The notes: generated from the letters alone by a model not told the origin. A stretch of DNA of 46,308 nucleotides from Acrocarpospora pleiomorpha (GCF_009687885.1 NZ_BLAF01000033.1:18833-65140); one strand, 5' to 3'. Positions 25,078 to 33,860 are shown, numbered from the stretch's first letter. Numbers and translations: made by a program.

Positions 25078-26046
25078 GTGTCCGCACCGCCCGTGGTCGC
25101 CCCCCGCCAGGAAAGTCCCGCGCCGCCGGTCAACCGGCGACGCCAGGGACGATCCCGGATGGCCGGATTGTGGCCGTATCTACTCGTCGCCCCCACCGTG
25201 GTCGGGGCCGCGTATCTCCTGCTCTACCCGCTGCTGCGCAGTGTGGTGATCTCATTCCAGCACTTCCGGACCGGCGAGCTGATCCGTGGCGGGGCGGCTT
25301 TCGTCGGTCTGGAGAACTACCAGGAGGTCCTCGGCAGCGACGAGTTCTGGTCGGTGGTCTGGCGGACCTTCCTGTGGACGGCCGTGAACGTCGCCGCGAT
25401 CATGGTGATCTCCACCCTCGTCGCGTTGATGATCGCCCGGCTGCGGAAACGCCTGCGGCTGGCCGTGATGAGTGGCCTGGTGCTCACCTGGGCGACGCCG
25501 GTTCTGGCGGCGACCACCATCTTCCAGTGGTTGTTCCAGTCGAGGCTGGGCGTGGTCAACTGGCTGCTGGCCACGCTCGGTCTCGAGTCCTTCCGGGGTT
25601 ACACCTGGTTCGCGGACGGCACGTCCACGTTCGTCATCCTGGTGGTGCTCGTCGTCTGGCAGTCGGTGCCGTTCGCGGCGCTCACCCTGTACGCGGGACT
25701 GACCACGATTCCGGCGGAGCTCTACGAATCCGCGCGGATCGACGGCGCGACCGGATGGCAGATATTCAGAAATGTCACCTTCCCGATCCTGCGCCCGCTG
25801 TTCGGGCTGATCACCTCCCTCGAAGTGATCTGGGTGTTCAAGTGTTTCGCCCAGATCTGGGCGATCAGCCGCGGCGGCCCAGACGGCGCGACCACCACCC
25901 TCCCCGTGTACGCCTACCAGATCGCCCAATCCCTCCATAAATACGACCTGGGTGCGGCCATCTCCACGCTGACCGTCCTGATCCTGGTCGCCGCCCTGAT
26001 CACGCACCTGCGGCGGATGCTCCGGCACGAAGGGGACCAGCTGTGA
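25078..26046 (+). CDS. dasB: Chitobiose ABC transporter permease DasB
   Basis: A 322-residue carbohydrate permease (CUT1, MalF-like). After a cytoplasmic N-terminus it has about six membrane segments, beginning GLWPYLLVAPTVVGAAYLLLYPLL. The EAA-type loop that contacts the ATPase is at ELYESARIDGATGWQIFRNVTFPIL. GTG at 25078 has GAGGAAG upstream and fits the family; a longer frame from 24877 would start in the inserted segment. It overlaps dasC by 4 bases (GTGA). No ATPase gene is present, as expected for CUT1 systems served by the shared MsiK ATPase elsewhere. Confidence 0.85.
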   Translation: MSAPPVVAPRQESPAPPVNRRRQGRSRMAGLWPYLLVAPTVVGAAYLLLYPLLRSVVISFQHFRTGELIRGGAAFVGLENYQEVLGSDEFWSVVWRTFLWTAVNVAAIMVISTLVALMIARLRKRLRLAVMSGLVLTWATPVLAATTIFQWLFQSRLGVVNWLLATLGLESFRGYTWFADGTSTFVILVVLVVWQSVPFAALTLYAGLTTIPAELYESARIDGATGWQIFRNVTFPILRPLFGLITSLEVIWVFKCFAQIWAISRGGPDGATTTLPVYAYQIAQSLHKYDLGAAISTLTVLILVAALITHLRRMLRHEGDQL

Positions 26047-26867
26047 GACTCCGGCGCCTCCCGCTCACCCTGGCCGCTCTGTCTGTCCTGATCGTCTCGG
26101 TCTTCCCCGTCTACTGGATGGTTCTGACCGCGTTCAAGCCCACGAAGGACATCCAGGCCGACACCCCGACATTCTGGCCCGCGAACCCCACGCTTGAGCA
26201 TTTCGCCACCGCCGTGAACGCCGAAGGATTCGGGTTGTTCTGGCGTAACAGCCTGCTGGTGACCGTGAGCGCGGTCCTGGCCGCCCTGGTCGTCGCGCTG
26301 CTCGCCGCGTTCGCGGTGGCGCGGATGCGGTGGCGGGGGCGGCGCGGCTTCATCCTGATGGTCTTCATCGCCCAGATGGCGCCCTGGGAGGCGCTGCTGA
26401 TCTCGATGTTCATCATCGCCCGCGACACCGGCATGCTCGACAAGCTGTCCATGCTCAGCCTGATCTACTTCATGACGACGCTTCCGTTCACGATCGTCAC
26501 GCTCCGGGGCTTCCTCGCGGCGATCCCGCCGGAGCTGGAGGAAGCCGCCCAGATGGACGGCGCGAGCCGGTTGGTCGCGTTCCGCCGGGTCGTCTTCCCG
26601 CTCCTCGCGCCGGGCCTGATGTCCACCTCCCTGTTCGGGTTCATCACCGCGTGGAATGAGTTCGCCTTCGCGAACGCGCTGATCATCAAGAACCAGGACG
26701 ACCGCACCCTGCCCGTCTGGCTGTCGTCGTTCAGCAACATCTTCGGCACGGACTGGGGCGCCACGATGGCCGCCGCCACCCTCTTCATGCTGCCTGTCCT
26801 GCTCATCTTCCTCGTCCTGCAGCGCCGGGTGACCTCCGGGTTCACCGCCGGCGCGATCAAGGGCTGA
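26043..26867 (+). CDS. dasC: Chitobiose ABC transporter permease DasC
   Basis: A 274-residue MalG-type CUT1 permease with six membrane segments (first LPLTLAALSVLIVSVFPVYWMVLTAF) and EAA loop PPELEEAAQMDGASRLVAFRRVVFPLLAPG. It forms the membrane heterodimer with DasB. The GTG start overlaps the dasB TGA. The C-terminal QRRVTSGFTAGAIKG is the usual end of this family. The GH20 gene starts 18 bases later, so the operon continues. Confidence 0.87.
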   Translation: MRLRRLPLTLAALSVLIVSVFPVYWMVLTAFKPTKDIQADTPTFWPANPTLEHFATAVNAEGFGLFWRNSLLVTVSAVLAALVVALLAAFAVARMRWRGRRGFILMVFIAQMAPWEALLISMFIIARDTGMLDKLSMLSLIYFMTTLPFTIVTLRGFLAAIPPELEEAAQMDGASRLVAFRRVVFPLLAPGLMSTSLFGFITAWNEFAFANALIIKNQDDRTLPVWLSSFSNIFGTDWGATMAAATLFMLPVLLIFLVLQRRVTSGFTAGAIKG

Positions 26868-26885
26868 CCTGAAAGGGATCTCCAC

Positions 26886-28175
26886 GTGATAATTCCGCGG
26901 CCCAGGAAACTGGCCGTTCTCGGGGGCACTGTCGCGTACGACCCTGAGCGTGTCCGGCTCGCACCACCAGACCCCGCACTCGGACCGGAAGGCTACCGAC
27001 TGGACATATCCCCCACGGGTGTCGACCTCACGGCCGGAGGCGACGCGGGCCGCTTCTACGCCCGCCAGACCCTCGCCCTGTACGGCGACGCGCTCCCCCA
27101 CGCCACGATCGAGGACCGCCCCAAGTACCCCTGGCGCGGCCTCATGCTCGACGTCGCCCGGCATTTCATGCCCACGCACTTCATCCGCAGGCTGATCGAC
27201 CTGCTGGCCCTGCACAAGCTCAACGTGCTCCAGCTGCACCTGAGCGACGATCAAGGCTGGCGCCTGGAGATCAAGCGGCACCCCCGGCTCACCGAGGTGT
27301 CCGGCGATCATTACACGCACGACGACATCCGGGAGCTCGTCGCGTACGCGTCGGAGAGGTTTGTCCGGATCGTCCCCGAGATCGGGCTCCCGGGTCATGT
27401 CCAGGCCGCGCTCGCCGCGTATCCGCATCTGGGGAACGATCCCTCCCGGCAGCTGCCGGTGTGGGACACCTGGGGAATCAGCCCGCACACGCTCAACCTG
27501 GAGGAGTCCACGATTGCCTTCTTCGAGGAGGTGCTGGACGAAGTTATCGAGATATTTCCGGATCAGTACATACACGTGGGCGGGGACGAATGCCGCCCCG
27601 GTGAATGGGAGAAAACCCCCCGAGCCCAGGAGCGTATCCGCGAGCTAGGACTTCCCGGCGCGCACGCCGCCCGGAGCTGGATCATGACGAGGATGGCCGA
27701 GCACCTCCAGCGAAGGGGACGCCGCCTCGTCTACTGGCACGAAAAAGCCGACGGCCCGCCCGGCGCGACCACGATGACCTGGCTCGACGAGCAGAGCGGC
27801 CCGCTCGCCGCCCTTGAAGGCCGCGACGTCATCCTTGCCCCCCATACCCGGACATATCTCGACTACCCCGTCGAATTCCAGCCGGGCCCCTTCGCCCCCG
27901 ATCGCATCCTCACCCTGTCCGACGCGTACCACTTCGACCCACCCCCCGCCCCGCCCGGCGCGGACGGCCGGATCCTCGGCGTGCAAGCCCAGCTCTGGAC
28001 CGAATACATGCCCACTCCAGAAGACGTCGAGCGCCAGACCTTCCCCCGCCTGTGCGCCTTCGCCGAAGTGGCCTGGGGCTCCCCCCAGGACTACCCGGAC
28101 TTCCTTCGGCGGCTCGACCCGCACCTGGCCCGGCTGGCCGCCCAGGGCATCCAGATCGGGCCGCTCATTCCTTAG
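26886..28175 (+). CDS. GH20 beta-N-acetylhexosaminidase
   Basis: A 429-residue cytoplasmic enzyme without a signal peptide. A GH20b-type N-terminal domain (IIPRPRKLAVLGGTVAYD to GRFYARQTLALYG) is followed by the (beta/alpha)8 barrel from YPWRGLMLDVARHF. The catalytic Asp234-Glu235 pair lies in HVGGDECRPGEW. HLSDDQGWRLEIKRHPRL, PEIGLPGHVQAALAAYP and the C-terminal VQAQLWTEYM and FAEVAWG complete the pocket. It should cleave imported chitobiose to two GlcNAc by substrate-assisted catalysis. AAAGGGA precedes the GTG start. It is the fourth gene of the dasABC operon in the position of the sugar hydrolase of das loci. Confidence 0.92.
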   Translation: MIIPRPRKLAVLGGTVAYDPERVRLAPPDPALGPEGYRLDISPTGVDLTAGGDAGRFYARQTLALYGDALPHATIEDRPKYPWRGLMLDVARHFMPTHFIRRLIDLLALHKLNVLQLHLSDDQGWRLEIKRHPRLTEVSGDHYTHDDIRELVAYASERFVRIVPEIGLPGHVQAALAAYPHLGNDPSRQLPVWDTWGISPHTLNLEESTIAFFEEVLDEVIEIFPDQYIHVGGDECRPGEWEKTPRAQERIRELGLPGAHAARSWIMTRMAEHLQRRGRRLVYWHEKADGPPGATTMTWLDEQSGPLAALEGRDVILAPHTRTYLDYPVEFQPGPFAPDRILTLSDAYHFDPPPAPPGADGRILGVQAQLWTEYMPTPEDVERQTFPRLCAFAEVAWGSPQDYPDFLRRLDPHLARLAAQGIQIGPLIP

Positions 28176-28206
28176 ACCTCGGGGGATTCGTACACGGAAA
28201 GGAAGA

Positions 28207-29616
28207 ATGTTGTCCAGAAAGAAGTGGTTAGCCGGCGGACTGGTGTCCGCTCTCGCCCTCATCGGCCTGGTCGCCCTCCCGGCCGACGCCGCGACATCCG
28301 TCCGCCTGCAGTACAAGACCAGCGCCTCAGGCGCCACCGCCGACCAGGTCGAACCCTGGTTCAACCTGATCAACAACGGCACCACCGCGATCCCGCTGAG
28401 CGGTCTCAAGATCCGCTACTACTTCAAGGCCGACTCCGCCTCGCAGCAGTACCGCTTCGCCTGCTCCTGGGCGGTCGTGTCCTGTTCCACGGTCACCGGC
28501 ACGTTCGGCACCATCTCGCCCGGCACGGCCACCGCCGACCGCTACCTTGAAGTCGGCTTCACCGCCGGCAACCTGGCCACCGGCGCCCAGTCGGGTGACA
28601 TGCAGCTGCGTTTCTACCGCGCCGACTGGCAGCGCATCACCCAGAGCGACGACTACTCATTCGGGACGAACACCTCCTACATCGACTGGACGAAGGTGAC
28701 CGTCTACCAGAACGGCACCCTGCTCTGGGGCACCGCGCCGACCGGCGGCAACCCATCGCCATCGCCGTCCCCGTCCCCGTCCCCATCGCCGTCACCCCCG
28801 CCGGGCGGTTCCGGCGTCGTGTTCGACGACTTCAACTACACCGACGCCAACGACACCACCATCAGCGCACACAACTGGACCATCCGCACCAACCAGGGCG
28901 GCCCCGGCATCCCCGGAGCGACCTGGCCGAAGGAGAACATCTCCTTCCCCGTCGTCTCGGGCACCAACAAGGCGCTCCAGCTCAAGTCGGTCACCGACGG
29001 CACCTCGGCCGGCACCCAGCAGTCCGAAGTGCTGCACCAGCGCAAGTTCCTGGAAGGCACCTACGCGGCCCGCGTCAAATTCTCCGACGCCCCGATCAAC
29101 GGCCCCGACGGCGACCACATCGTGCAGACCTTCTTCACGATCACACCGCTCAACCAGGACCTCGACCCCAACTACAGCGAGCAGGACTTCGAGTACCTGC
29201 CCAACGGCGGCTGGGGCGAGCCCGCCAACATCATGTACGCCACCTCCTGGGAGACCTACCGCAACGAACCCTGGCTGGCGGTCAACGTGCACACCGAGAA
29301 CCGGATCAGCTACGACGGCTGGCACGACCTGGTCCTCCAGGTCTCCGGCGGCCAGATCAAGTACTACATCGACGGCGCGCTCTTCGCGACGCACGGTGAC
29401 ATCTACTACCCCGAGACGGTCCAGTCGGTGAACTTCAACCTGTGGTTCATCAGCGGCGGCCTGCTCGGCAGCTCGACGCCCCGGACGTACGTCCAGCAGG
29501 TCGACTGGTTCTACCACTCCAAGAACGAAGTCGTCGCGCCCACCGAGGTCCTCAACCGGGTCAACTCCTACCGGTCCGCCTCGACGCGCTGGGTGGACAC
29601 CGTGCCCAGCGTCTGA
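28207..29616 (+). CDS. Secreted CBM3-GH16 glycoside hydrolase
   Basis: A 469-residue exported protein. The signal peptide is about 1-28 (ADA cleavage). A cellulose-binding module of family 3 covers about 30-175 (VRLQYKTSASGATADQVEPWFNLINNGTTAIPLSGLKIRYYF). A Ser-Pro linker of about 20 residues follows (SPSPSPSPPPGG), then a GH16-like beta-jelly-roll domain from about 200. The GH16 signature is EQDFE, with Glu325, Asp327 and Glu329 as likely catalytic trio. The ATG has GGAAAGGAAG upstream. GH16 enzymes cut beta-1,3- or mixed beta-glucans and related polymers; the substrate here is not clear. It lies 31 bases after the GH20 gene and may be part of the das operon, which would be unusual for a cellulose-targeted enzyme. 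Confidence 0.82.
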   Translation: MLSRKKWLAGGLVSALALIGLVALPADAATSVRLQYKTSASGATADQVEPWFNLINNGTTAIPLSGLKIRYYFKADSASQQYRFACSWAVVSCSTVTGTFGTISPGTATADRYLEVGFTAGNLATGAQSGDMQLRFYRADWQRITQSDDYSFGTNTSYIDWTKVTVYQNGTLLWGTAPTGGNPSPSPSPSPSPSPSPPPGGSGVVFDDFNYTDANDTTISAHNWTIRTNQGGPGIPGATWPKENISFPVVSGTNKALQLKSVTDGTSAGTQQSEVLHQRKFLEGTYAARVKFSDAPINGPDGDHIVQTFFTITPLNQDLDPNYSEQDFEYLPNGGWGEPANIMYATSWETYRNEPWLAVNVHTENRISYDGWHDLVLQVSGGQIKYYIDGALFATHGDIYYPETVQSVNFNLWFISGGLLGSSTPRTYVQQVDWFYHSKNEVVAPTEVLNRVNSYRSASTRWVDTVPSV

Positions 29617-29625
29617 TCATCCGGC

Positions 29626-29658
29626 ACGGCTCGCGCGTATTCGGGGCGCGCGAGCCGT
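29626..29658. terminator. Bidirectional terminator between GH16 and alkD genes
   Basis: A perfect 12-bp stem (29626-29637 with 29647-29658, ACGGCTCGCGCG and complement) with a 9-base loop sits between the converging stops of the GH16 gene (29616) and the alkD-like gene (29662). Confidence 0.85.
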
Positions 29659-29661
29659 CCC

Positions 29662-30339
29662 TTACTCCGGCACGTTCTTAAGCGCCTCCCGCCGCGAGAG
29701 CCCGCTGATGCCGTGGTTGTTCACGTATCGCACGACCTCCCGCGGATCGGTCTTGGCGTATTCGCGCAACGCCCAGCCGATGGCCTTCCTGGCGAAGAAC
29801 TCCGTATCCGACAGGCTCGGTTCGATGCACGCGTAGAGCAGCCCCAGGTCGGTCCTGTCCTTGAAGGTGTTCTGGCACAGGATCGAGGTGCGCCGCTTCC
29901 ACAGATCCGGATCCCGCGCCCACTCCAGCATCGTGACCTTCATCGTGTCCGGGAACAGCCGCAGCAGCGTTCCGATGCGATGCACGGCCAGCTCGTCCAC
30001 CAGATCCCACCAGGCCCCGGTGACGATCATCTCCTCGTACATGGGCAGCGTGTAGAGCGTCTGCCAGTCGCGGTAGAGCCGCGACCCGGTCAGCTCGATC
30101 GCCGCATACCGCTCCTCGCGATACTCGGCCTCCCGCCACAACGTCAGCACGGCCTTGCGCCACTCCGGCGCGGAACCCAGCCGGTGCCCGGCGAACACCT
30201 TCTTCAGCGCGGTACGGCGCGGCCCCGACTGCACCCCGAGGAACGGCAGCTCCGACTTCATGTACGCGCGCATCGCGGGCGCCTTGACCGGGTCGGCGAC
30301 CTCGGCCAGCGCCCCCCGCACGGCCTCGATGATGCTCAT
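29662..30339 (-). CDS. DNA alkylation repair protein, AlkD-like
   Basis: A 225-residue all-helical HEAT-like protein of the AlkD family of DNA glycosylases that excise N3- and N7-alkylated bases without flipping them. Characteristic segments are YMKSELPFLGVQSGPRRTALKKVF, EYREERYAAIELTG, WWDLVDELAVHRIG, WARDPDLWKRRTSILCQNTFKD and EFFARKAIGWALREYAKTDPREV. Its ATG overlaps the TGA of the upstream TetR gene (ATGA), so it is translationally coupled to a regulator in a polyamine-oxidation operon. That placement is odd for a repair enzyme and may link repair to reactive aldehyde or peroxide by-products. A terminator follows. Confidence 0.88.
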   Translation of the reverse strand: MSIIEAVRGALAEVADPVKAPAMRAYMKSELPFLGVQSGPRRTALKKVFAGHRLGSAPEWRKAVLTLWREAEYREERYAAIELTGSRLYRDWQTLYTLPMYEEMIVTGAWWDLVDELAVHRIGTLLRLFPDTMKVTMLEWARDPDLWKRRTSILCQNTFKDRTDLGLLYACIEPSLSDTEFFARKAIGWALREYAKTDPREVVRYVNNHGISGLSRREALKNVPE

Positions 30340-31040
30340 GCCTGCTGGCTGGTCCGGTCCCCGGTCGCGAGCCCGTCGAACAGGACCTTGACGTAGTGCT
30401 CGGCCAGCCCGGCCGTGTTGAGCCGCCCGCCGGGGCGGAACCAGCGCACGGCCACCCAGATGGTGTCGCGGATCATCCGGTAGGTCAGCTTGGGGTCGAC
30501 GTCGCCGCGGACCTGCCCGACGGCCTGGCCGCGCTTGATCTGCTCGATCCACATGCGCTCGACCTCGTCCTCGGCCTTCACCAGGTAGTCGAAGCGGTTG
30601 TCGGGAAGCGAGCGCAGGTAGCTCCAGTCGTTCTGCATGACAGTGATCGCGGCGCGGTGCAGCTCGAGGGTGCCGAACCCGATCCTGACCATCTCCGACA
30701 GGACCGCGCGCGGATCGCCGTCCGTGTGCAGGGCGGCGCGGTAGCGGGCGATGAGGTCTTCGAGGAACGTGCGCAGCACCTCGTCGACGATCGCCTCCTT
30801 GGAGTCGAAGTGGTGGTAGAGACTCCCGGACAGGATGCCGGCCTCCTCGGCGATCTGCCGGACGGTGGTCGCTTGGAAGCCCTTGCGCGCGAAGAGCTCC
30901 GCGGCGAGTTTCACCAGGTGGTCCCGGCGCTCGGAAACGGCGCTGGCCGTGGTGGTGCCCCGCCTGCCCCCGGTCTGACGCCTGACCGGGGTCGCCGAAG
31001 TCGCCGTGCCGGAGTTCTTTCGCTGATTCACGTGCTCCAT
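30336..31040 (-). CDS. TetR-family regulator, KstR2-like
   Basis: A 234-residue repressor. A basic, low-complexity tail (about 1-36) precedes the TetR helix-turn-helix (LVKLAAELFARKGFQATTVRQIAEEAGILSGSLYHHFDSKEAIVDEVL, about 41-90). The ligand domain carries YRMIRDTIWVAVRWFRPGGRL, a block closely resembling, from memory, mycobacterial KstR2, which responds to a CoA-thioester of steroid breakdown. Context instead suggests an amine- or aldehyde-derived ligand, since it lies 9 bases after the aldehyde dehydrogenase and overlaps alkD by 4 bases. It may be an autoregulator of this four-gene operon. Confidence 0.8.
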   Translation of the reverse strand: MEHVNQRKNSGTATSATPVRRQTGGRRGTTTASAVSERRDHLVKLAAELFARKGFQATTVRQIAEEAGILSGSLYHHFDSKEAIVDEVLRTFLEDLIARYRAALHTDGDPRAVLSEMVRIGFGTLELHRAAITVMQNDWSYLRSLPDNRFDYLVKAEDEVERMWIEQIKRGQAVGQVRGDVDPKLTYRMIRDTIWVAVRWFRPGGRLNTAGLAEHYVKVLFDGLATGDRTSQQA

Positions 31041-31049
31041 TATGAGCGG

Positions 31050-32447
31050 TCAGGCGGGCCTGAAGGAGTCCCGGGCTTCCGGGGCGGCGTGTTTGATCAT
31101 GAGATGGCGGACCACGGAGTACTCCTGGACGGCCTCCTGGCTCATGTCCTTGCCGAAGCCGCTGCCCTTGACGCCGCCGTGCGGGGCCTCGGAGGCGATG
31201 GGCAGGTGATCGTTGACCCACGTGACGCCGACGTCGAGCTGGTGGGCGACACGCAGGGCCCGCGCGACGTCCACCGACCAGATCGAGGAGGCCAGGCCGT
31301 AGGGGGTGTCGTTGGCCAGGCGGATGGCCTCCTCCTCGGAGTCGAAGGGCAGCGCCACCAGGACCGGGCCGAAGATCTCGCCCTGGACGATCTCGCTGGA
31401 CTGGTCGGCGTCGGCGATCAGGGTGGGCGGGTAGTAGAAGCCGGGGCCGTCGATGGGCTTGCCGCCGAGGAGCACACGGCCGGAGGCGCGGGTGACGAAG
31501 CCGTTGACGCGGTCGCGGTGGGCGGCCGAGATGAGCGGGCCGATGTCGGTCTCGTCGGACCAGGGATCGCCGGGCCTGACCTGTTCCATGGCCGCGTGCA
31601 GGGCCTCCAGCGCCTCGTCGTAGCGGGATCTGGCGATGTAGACGCGGGTGGCGGCGGTGCAGTCCTGCCCGGTGTTGTACGTGGCGCCCATGGTGACCCC
31701 GAAGGCCATGTCCGCCAGCGAGGCGTCGTCGAAGACGAGGGCGGGGGCCTTGCCGCCCAGTTCGAGGTGGACCCGCTTGAGGCCGCCGGTGGCGCCGCGC
31801 ATGACGGCGCGGCCGGTGGCCGTGGATCCTGTGACGCCGACCATGTCCACGCCGGGGTCGGTGACCAGGGCCTGGCCGATGTCGGCGCCGCCGGTGACGA
31901 CCTGGAGCAGGCCTTCTGGGGCGCCCGCTTCGGCCATCAGGGCGGCGAGGCGGAGCGTGCTGCGCGGGGTCGCGGGGGCCGGTTTGATGACGACGGCGTT
32001 GCCGGCGGCGATGGCGGGGCCGATCTTCCAGACGGCCATGATGAACGGGAAGTTCCAGGGGGCGATCGAGCCGATCACGCCGATCGGGCGGCGGATGAGG
32101 GCGGAGGTGTAGCCGGCGCTGAGCACGCCCGCGCCGGTGCCGTCCAGGGAGCGGGCCGCGCCGGCGAAGAAGCGCAGGTTGTCGATGGCGAAGGGGAGCT
32201 CGCCGTCCCGGAAGACGGCGGCGGGTTTGCCGGTCTCCTCGACCTCCAGGCGGGTCAGCTCCTCGGCGTCGGCTTCCACCAGGTCGGCCAGGCGCAGCAG
32301 GAGCCGGGCCCGGTCGGCGGGGGTGGTGTCCCGCCACTGCGTGAAGGCGTCCCGCCCGGCCTGTACGGCCGCGGAGACGTCGGTGGGAGTGCTGTCAGGG
32401 ACCTCGTCGACGGGTTCTCCGGTGGCGGGGTTGATGAGGAGGGTCAT
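31050..32447 (-). CDS. Gamma-aminobutyraldehyde dehydrogenase-like ALDH
   Basis: A 465-residue NAD(P)-dependent aldehyde dehydrogenase. Motifs: IAPWNFPFIMAVWKIGPAIAAGNAVVIKPA (cofactor site), VTGSTATGRAVM, catalytic Glu in HLELGGKAP, catalytic Cys in YNTGQDCTAATRVY, and EIFGPVLVALPFDSEEEAI. From memory it best fits the PatD type that oxidises 4-aminobutanal to 4-aminobutyrate in putrescine catabolism. It follows the PuuB-like oxidase by 20 bases. The ATG at 32447 has AAGGA upstream. Exact substrate is inferred from the neighbours. Confidence 0.82.
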   Translation of the reverse strand: MTLLINPATGEPVDEVPDSTPTDVSAAVQAGRDAFTQWRDTTPADRARLLLRLADLVEADAEELTRLEVEETGKPAAVFRDGELPFAIDNLRFFAGAARSLDGTGAGVLSAGYTSALIRRPIGVIGSIAPWNFPFIMAVWKIGPAIAAGNAVVIKPAPATPRSTLRLAALMAEAGAPEGLLQVVTGGADIGQALVTDPGVDMVGVTGSTATGRAVMRGATGGLKRVHLELGGKAPALVFDDASLADMAFGVTMGATYNTGQDCTAATRVYIARSRYDEALEALHAAMEQVRPGDPWSDETDIGPLISAAHRDRVNGFVTRASGRVLLGGKPIDGPGFYYPPTLIADADQSSEIVQGEIFGPVLVALPFDSEEEAIRLANDTPYGLASSIWSVDVARALRVAHQLDVGVTWVNDHLPIASEAPHGGVKGSGFGKDMSQEAVQEYSVVRHLMIKHAAPEARDSFRPA

Positions 32448-32467
32448 CGGGGTGGTTCCTTACTCGT

Positions 32468-33835
32468 TCAACTGTCAAAACCGATGCCGAAGCGGTCCAG
32501 GGCGCGCAGCCAGGGCCCTCGGCGGCCCTCGTTGGCGTCCGCGCGCGCCAGCGCGCGGCGGGTGAACTCGACCACCGGCCAGCGCAGGGGCTCCGGCGGG
32601 AACGGCACGGGGTGCCGCCGGACCATGCGCAGACCCGTCCTGGGGGTGTTCCTGCGGGCGAGCAGGTCCAGGCCGACCAGCGCCCCGAATCGGGACGCGC
32701 CGACGCCGAGACCGGTGTAGCCCAGCGCGTACGCCACCCGCCCGCCCATCGCCGTCCCGAAGAACGGCGTGAAACGGCTGGTGGAGTCGATCATGCCGCC
32801 CCAGCGATGGGTGAAGCGCAGACCCCGCAACTGGGGAAATGTCGTGAAAAAGTGCCGGGCGAGCAGCTGGTGGGACGCGTGGCGCTGCTCGTTTCCGGTG
32901 CCGGCGAAGTTGTAGACGGCGTCGTACCCGCCCCAGAGGATGCGCTGGTCCCGGGTGAGCCGGTAGTAGTGGAACTGGTTGCCCACGTCGGTGATGCCCT
33001 GGGCGTCCGGCCAGTTCAGCGCGGCTCGCTGACCGGCGTCCAGCGGTTCGGTGACGAGCACGTAGTCCCAGACGGGCAGCACGAAGTTACGCAACCGCCG
33101 CAGCGGCGCGGGGAACGCGTTGGTGGCCAGCAGCACCTGGCGGGCCGTGACGACGCCCCGATCGCAGGTCGCCCGGACGGCCGATCCGGATCGCTCCAGC
33201 CCGGTGACCGGCGTGTTCTCATATATCCGGATACCGAGATCGCCCGCGACCCGCAGCATCCCCCACGCCAGCCGGGCCGGATCGACCAGCCCGCCGTTCC
33301 CCCGGATCCGCAGCCCCGCCAGATACGTCGGCGAGTTCACGTCGGCGCGCATCTCCTCGGGGCCGAGGAAGGTGACGTCCTCGCCGTACTCGCGGTGCAG
33401 TTTCTCGGCGCGGCGGAGATCGTCGACATGGTGCGGCGCGACGGCCACGCTGGTCTTGCCGACCAGGCGGAGGTCGGCGTCGATGGCGTGTTCCTCGACG
33501 AACGCCGCGATCTGCGCCAGGTTCTCCCGGCCGAGGGCCAGCAGCAGCGCTATCTCCCCAGGCCAGCGATGCACGCCATGCGCCAGCCCGTGCGTCAGCG
33601 AGTCGGAGATGAAGCCGCCGTTCCGCCCGCTCGCCCCGAACCCGACCGTGTGCGCGTCGACCAGCACCACATCGCACGCGGGGTTCTCCCGCTTGGCGAG
33701 CACCGCGGCCCACAATCCCGTAAAACCCGCGCCCACGACGAGCAAATCCGCAGTAGTACGCCGCTCCAAAGGTGGGTATGCCGGAAGAGTTTGGCCATCC
33801 GTCCAGTAGACCCGGGGAGCCGCATCCTTGAGCAC
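32468..33835 (-). CDS. FAD-dependent amine oxidoreductase, PuuB-like
   Basis: A 455-residue D-amino-acid-oxidase fold protein. The FAD dinucleotide motif DLLVVGAGFTGLWAAVLAKREN is near residue 31, followed by VDAHTVGFGASGRNGGFI, RGNGGLVDPARLAWGM, and the C-terminal FAD contact ALGYTGLGVGASRFGALVGLDLL. Relatives oxidise gamma-glutamylputrescine or similar amines, releasing an aldehyde, ammonia and H2O2. The GTG at 33835 with GGGAG upstream matches the family start; the open frame continues far upstream without meaning. First gene of a four-gene operon and divergent from a TetR gene across a clear palindrome. Confidence 0.82.
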   Translation of the reverse strand: MLKDAAPRVYWTDGQTLPAYPPLERRTTADLLVVGAGFTGLWAAVLAKRENPACDVVLVDAHTVGFGASGRNGGFISDSLTHGLAHGVHRWPGEIALLLALGRENLAQIAAFVEEHAIDADLRLVGKTSVAVAPHHVDDLRRAEKLHREYGEDVTFLGPEEMRADVNSPTYLAGLRIRGNGGLVDPARLAWGMLRVAGDLGIRIYENTPVTGLERSGSAVRATCDRGVVTARQVLLATNAFPAPLRRLRNFVLPVWDYVLVTEPLDAGQRAALNWPDAQGITDVGNQFHYYRLTRDQRILWGGYDAVYNFAGTGNEQRHASHQLLARHFFTTFPQLRGLRFTHRWGGMIDSTSRFTPFFGTAMGGRVAYALGYTGLGVGASRFGALVGLDLLARRNTPRTGLRMVRRHPVPFPPEPLRWPVVEFTRRALARADANEGRRGPWLRALDRFGIGFDS

Positions 33836-33860
33836 CGCGTCTCCCTTCGCCCCATGTTTG

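Noticed and set aside
29662..32337. 891-codon minus-strand frame fusing AlkD to upstream sequence
   Set aside because: The N-terminal 660 residues are out-of-frame shadow of the aldehyde dehydrogenase and TetR genes; the AlkD start at 30339 overlaps the TetR stop as ATGA.
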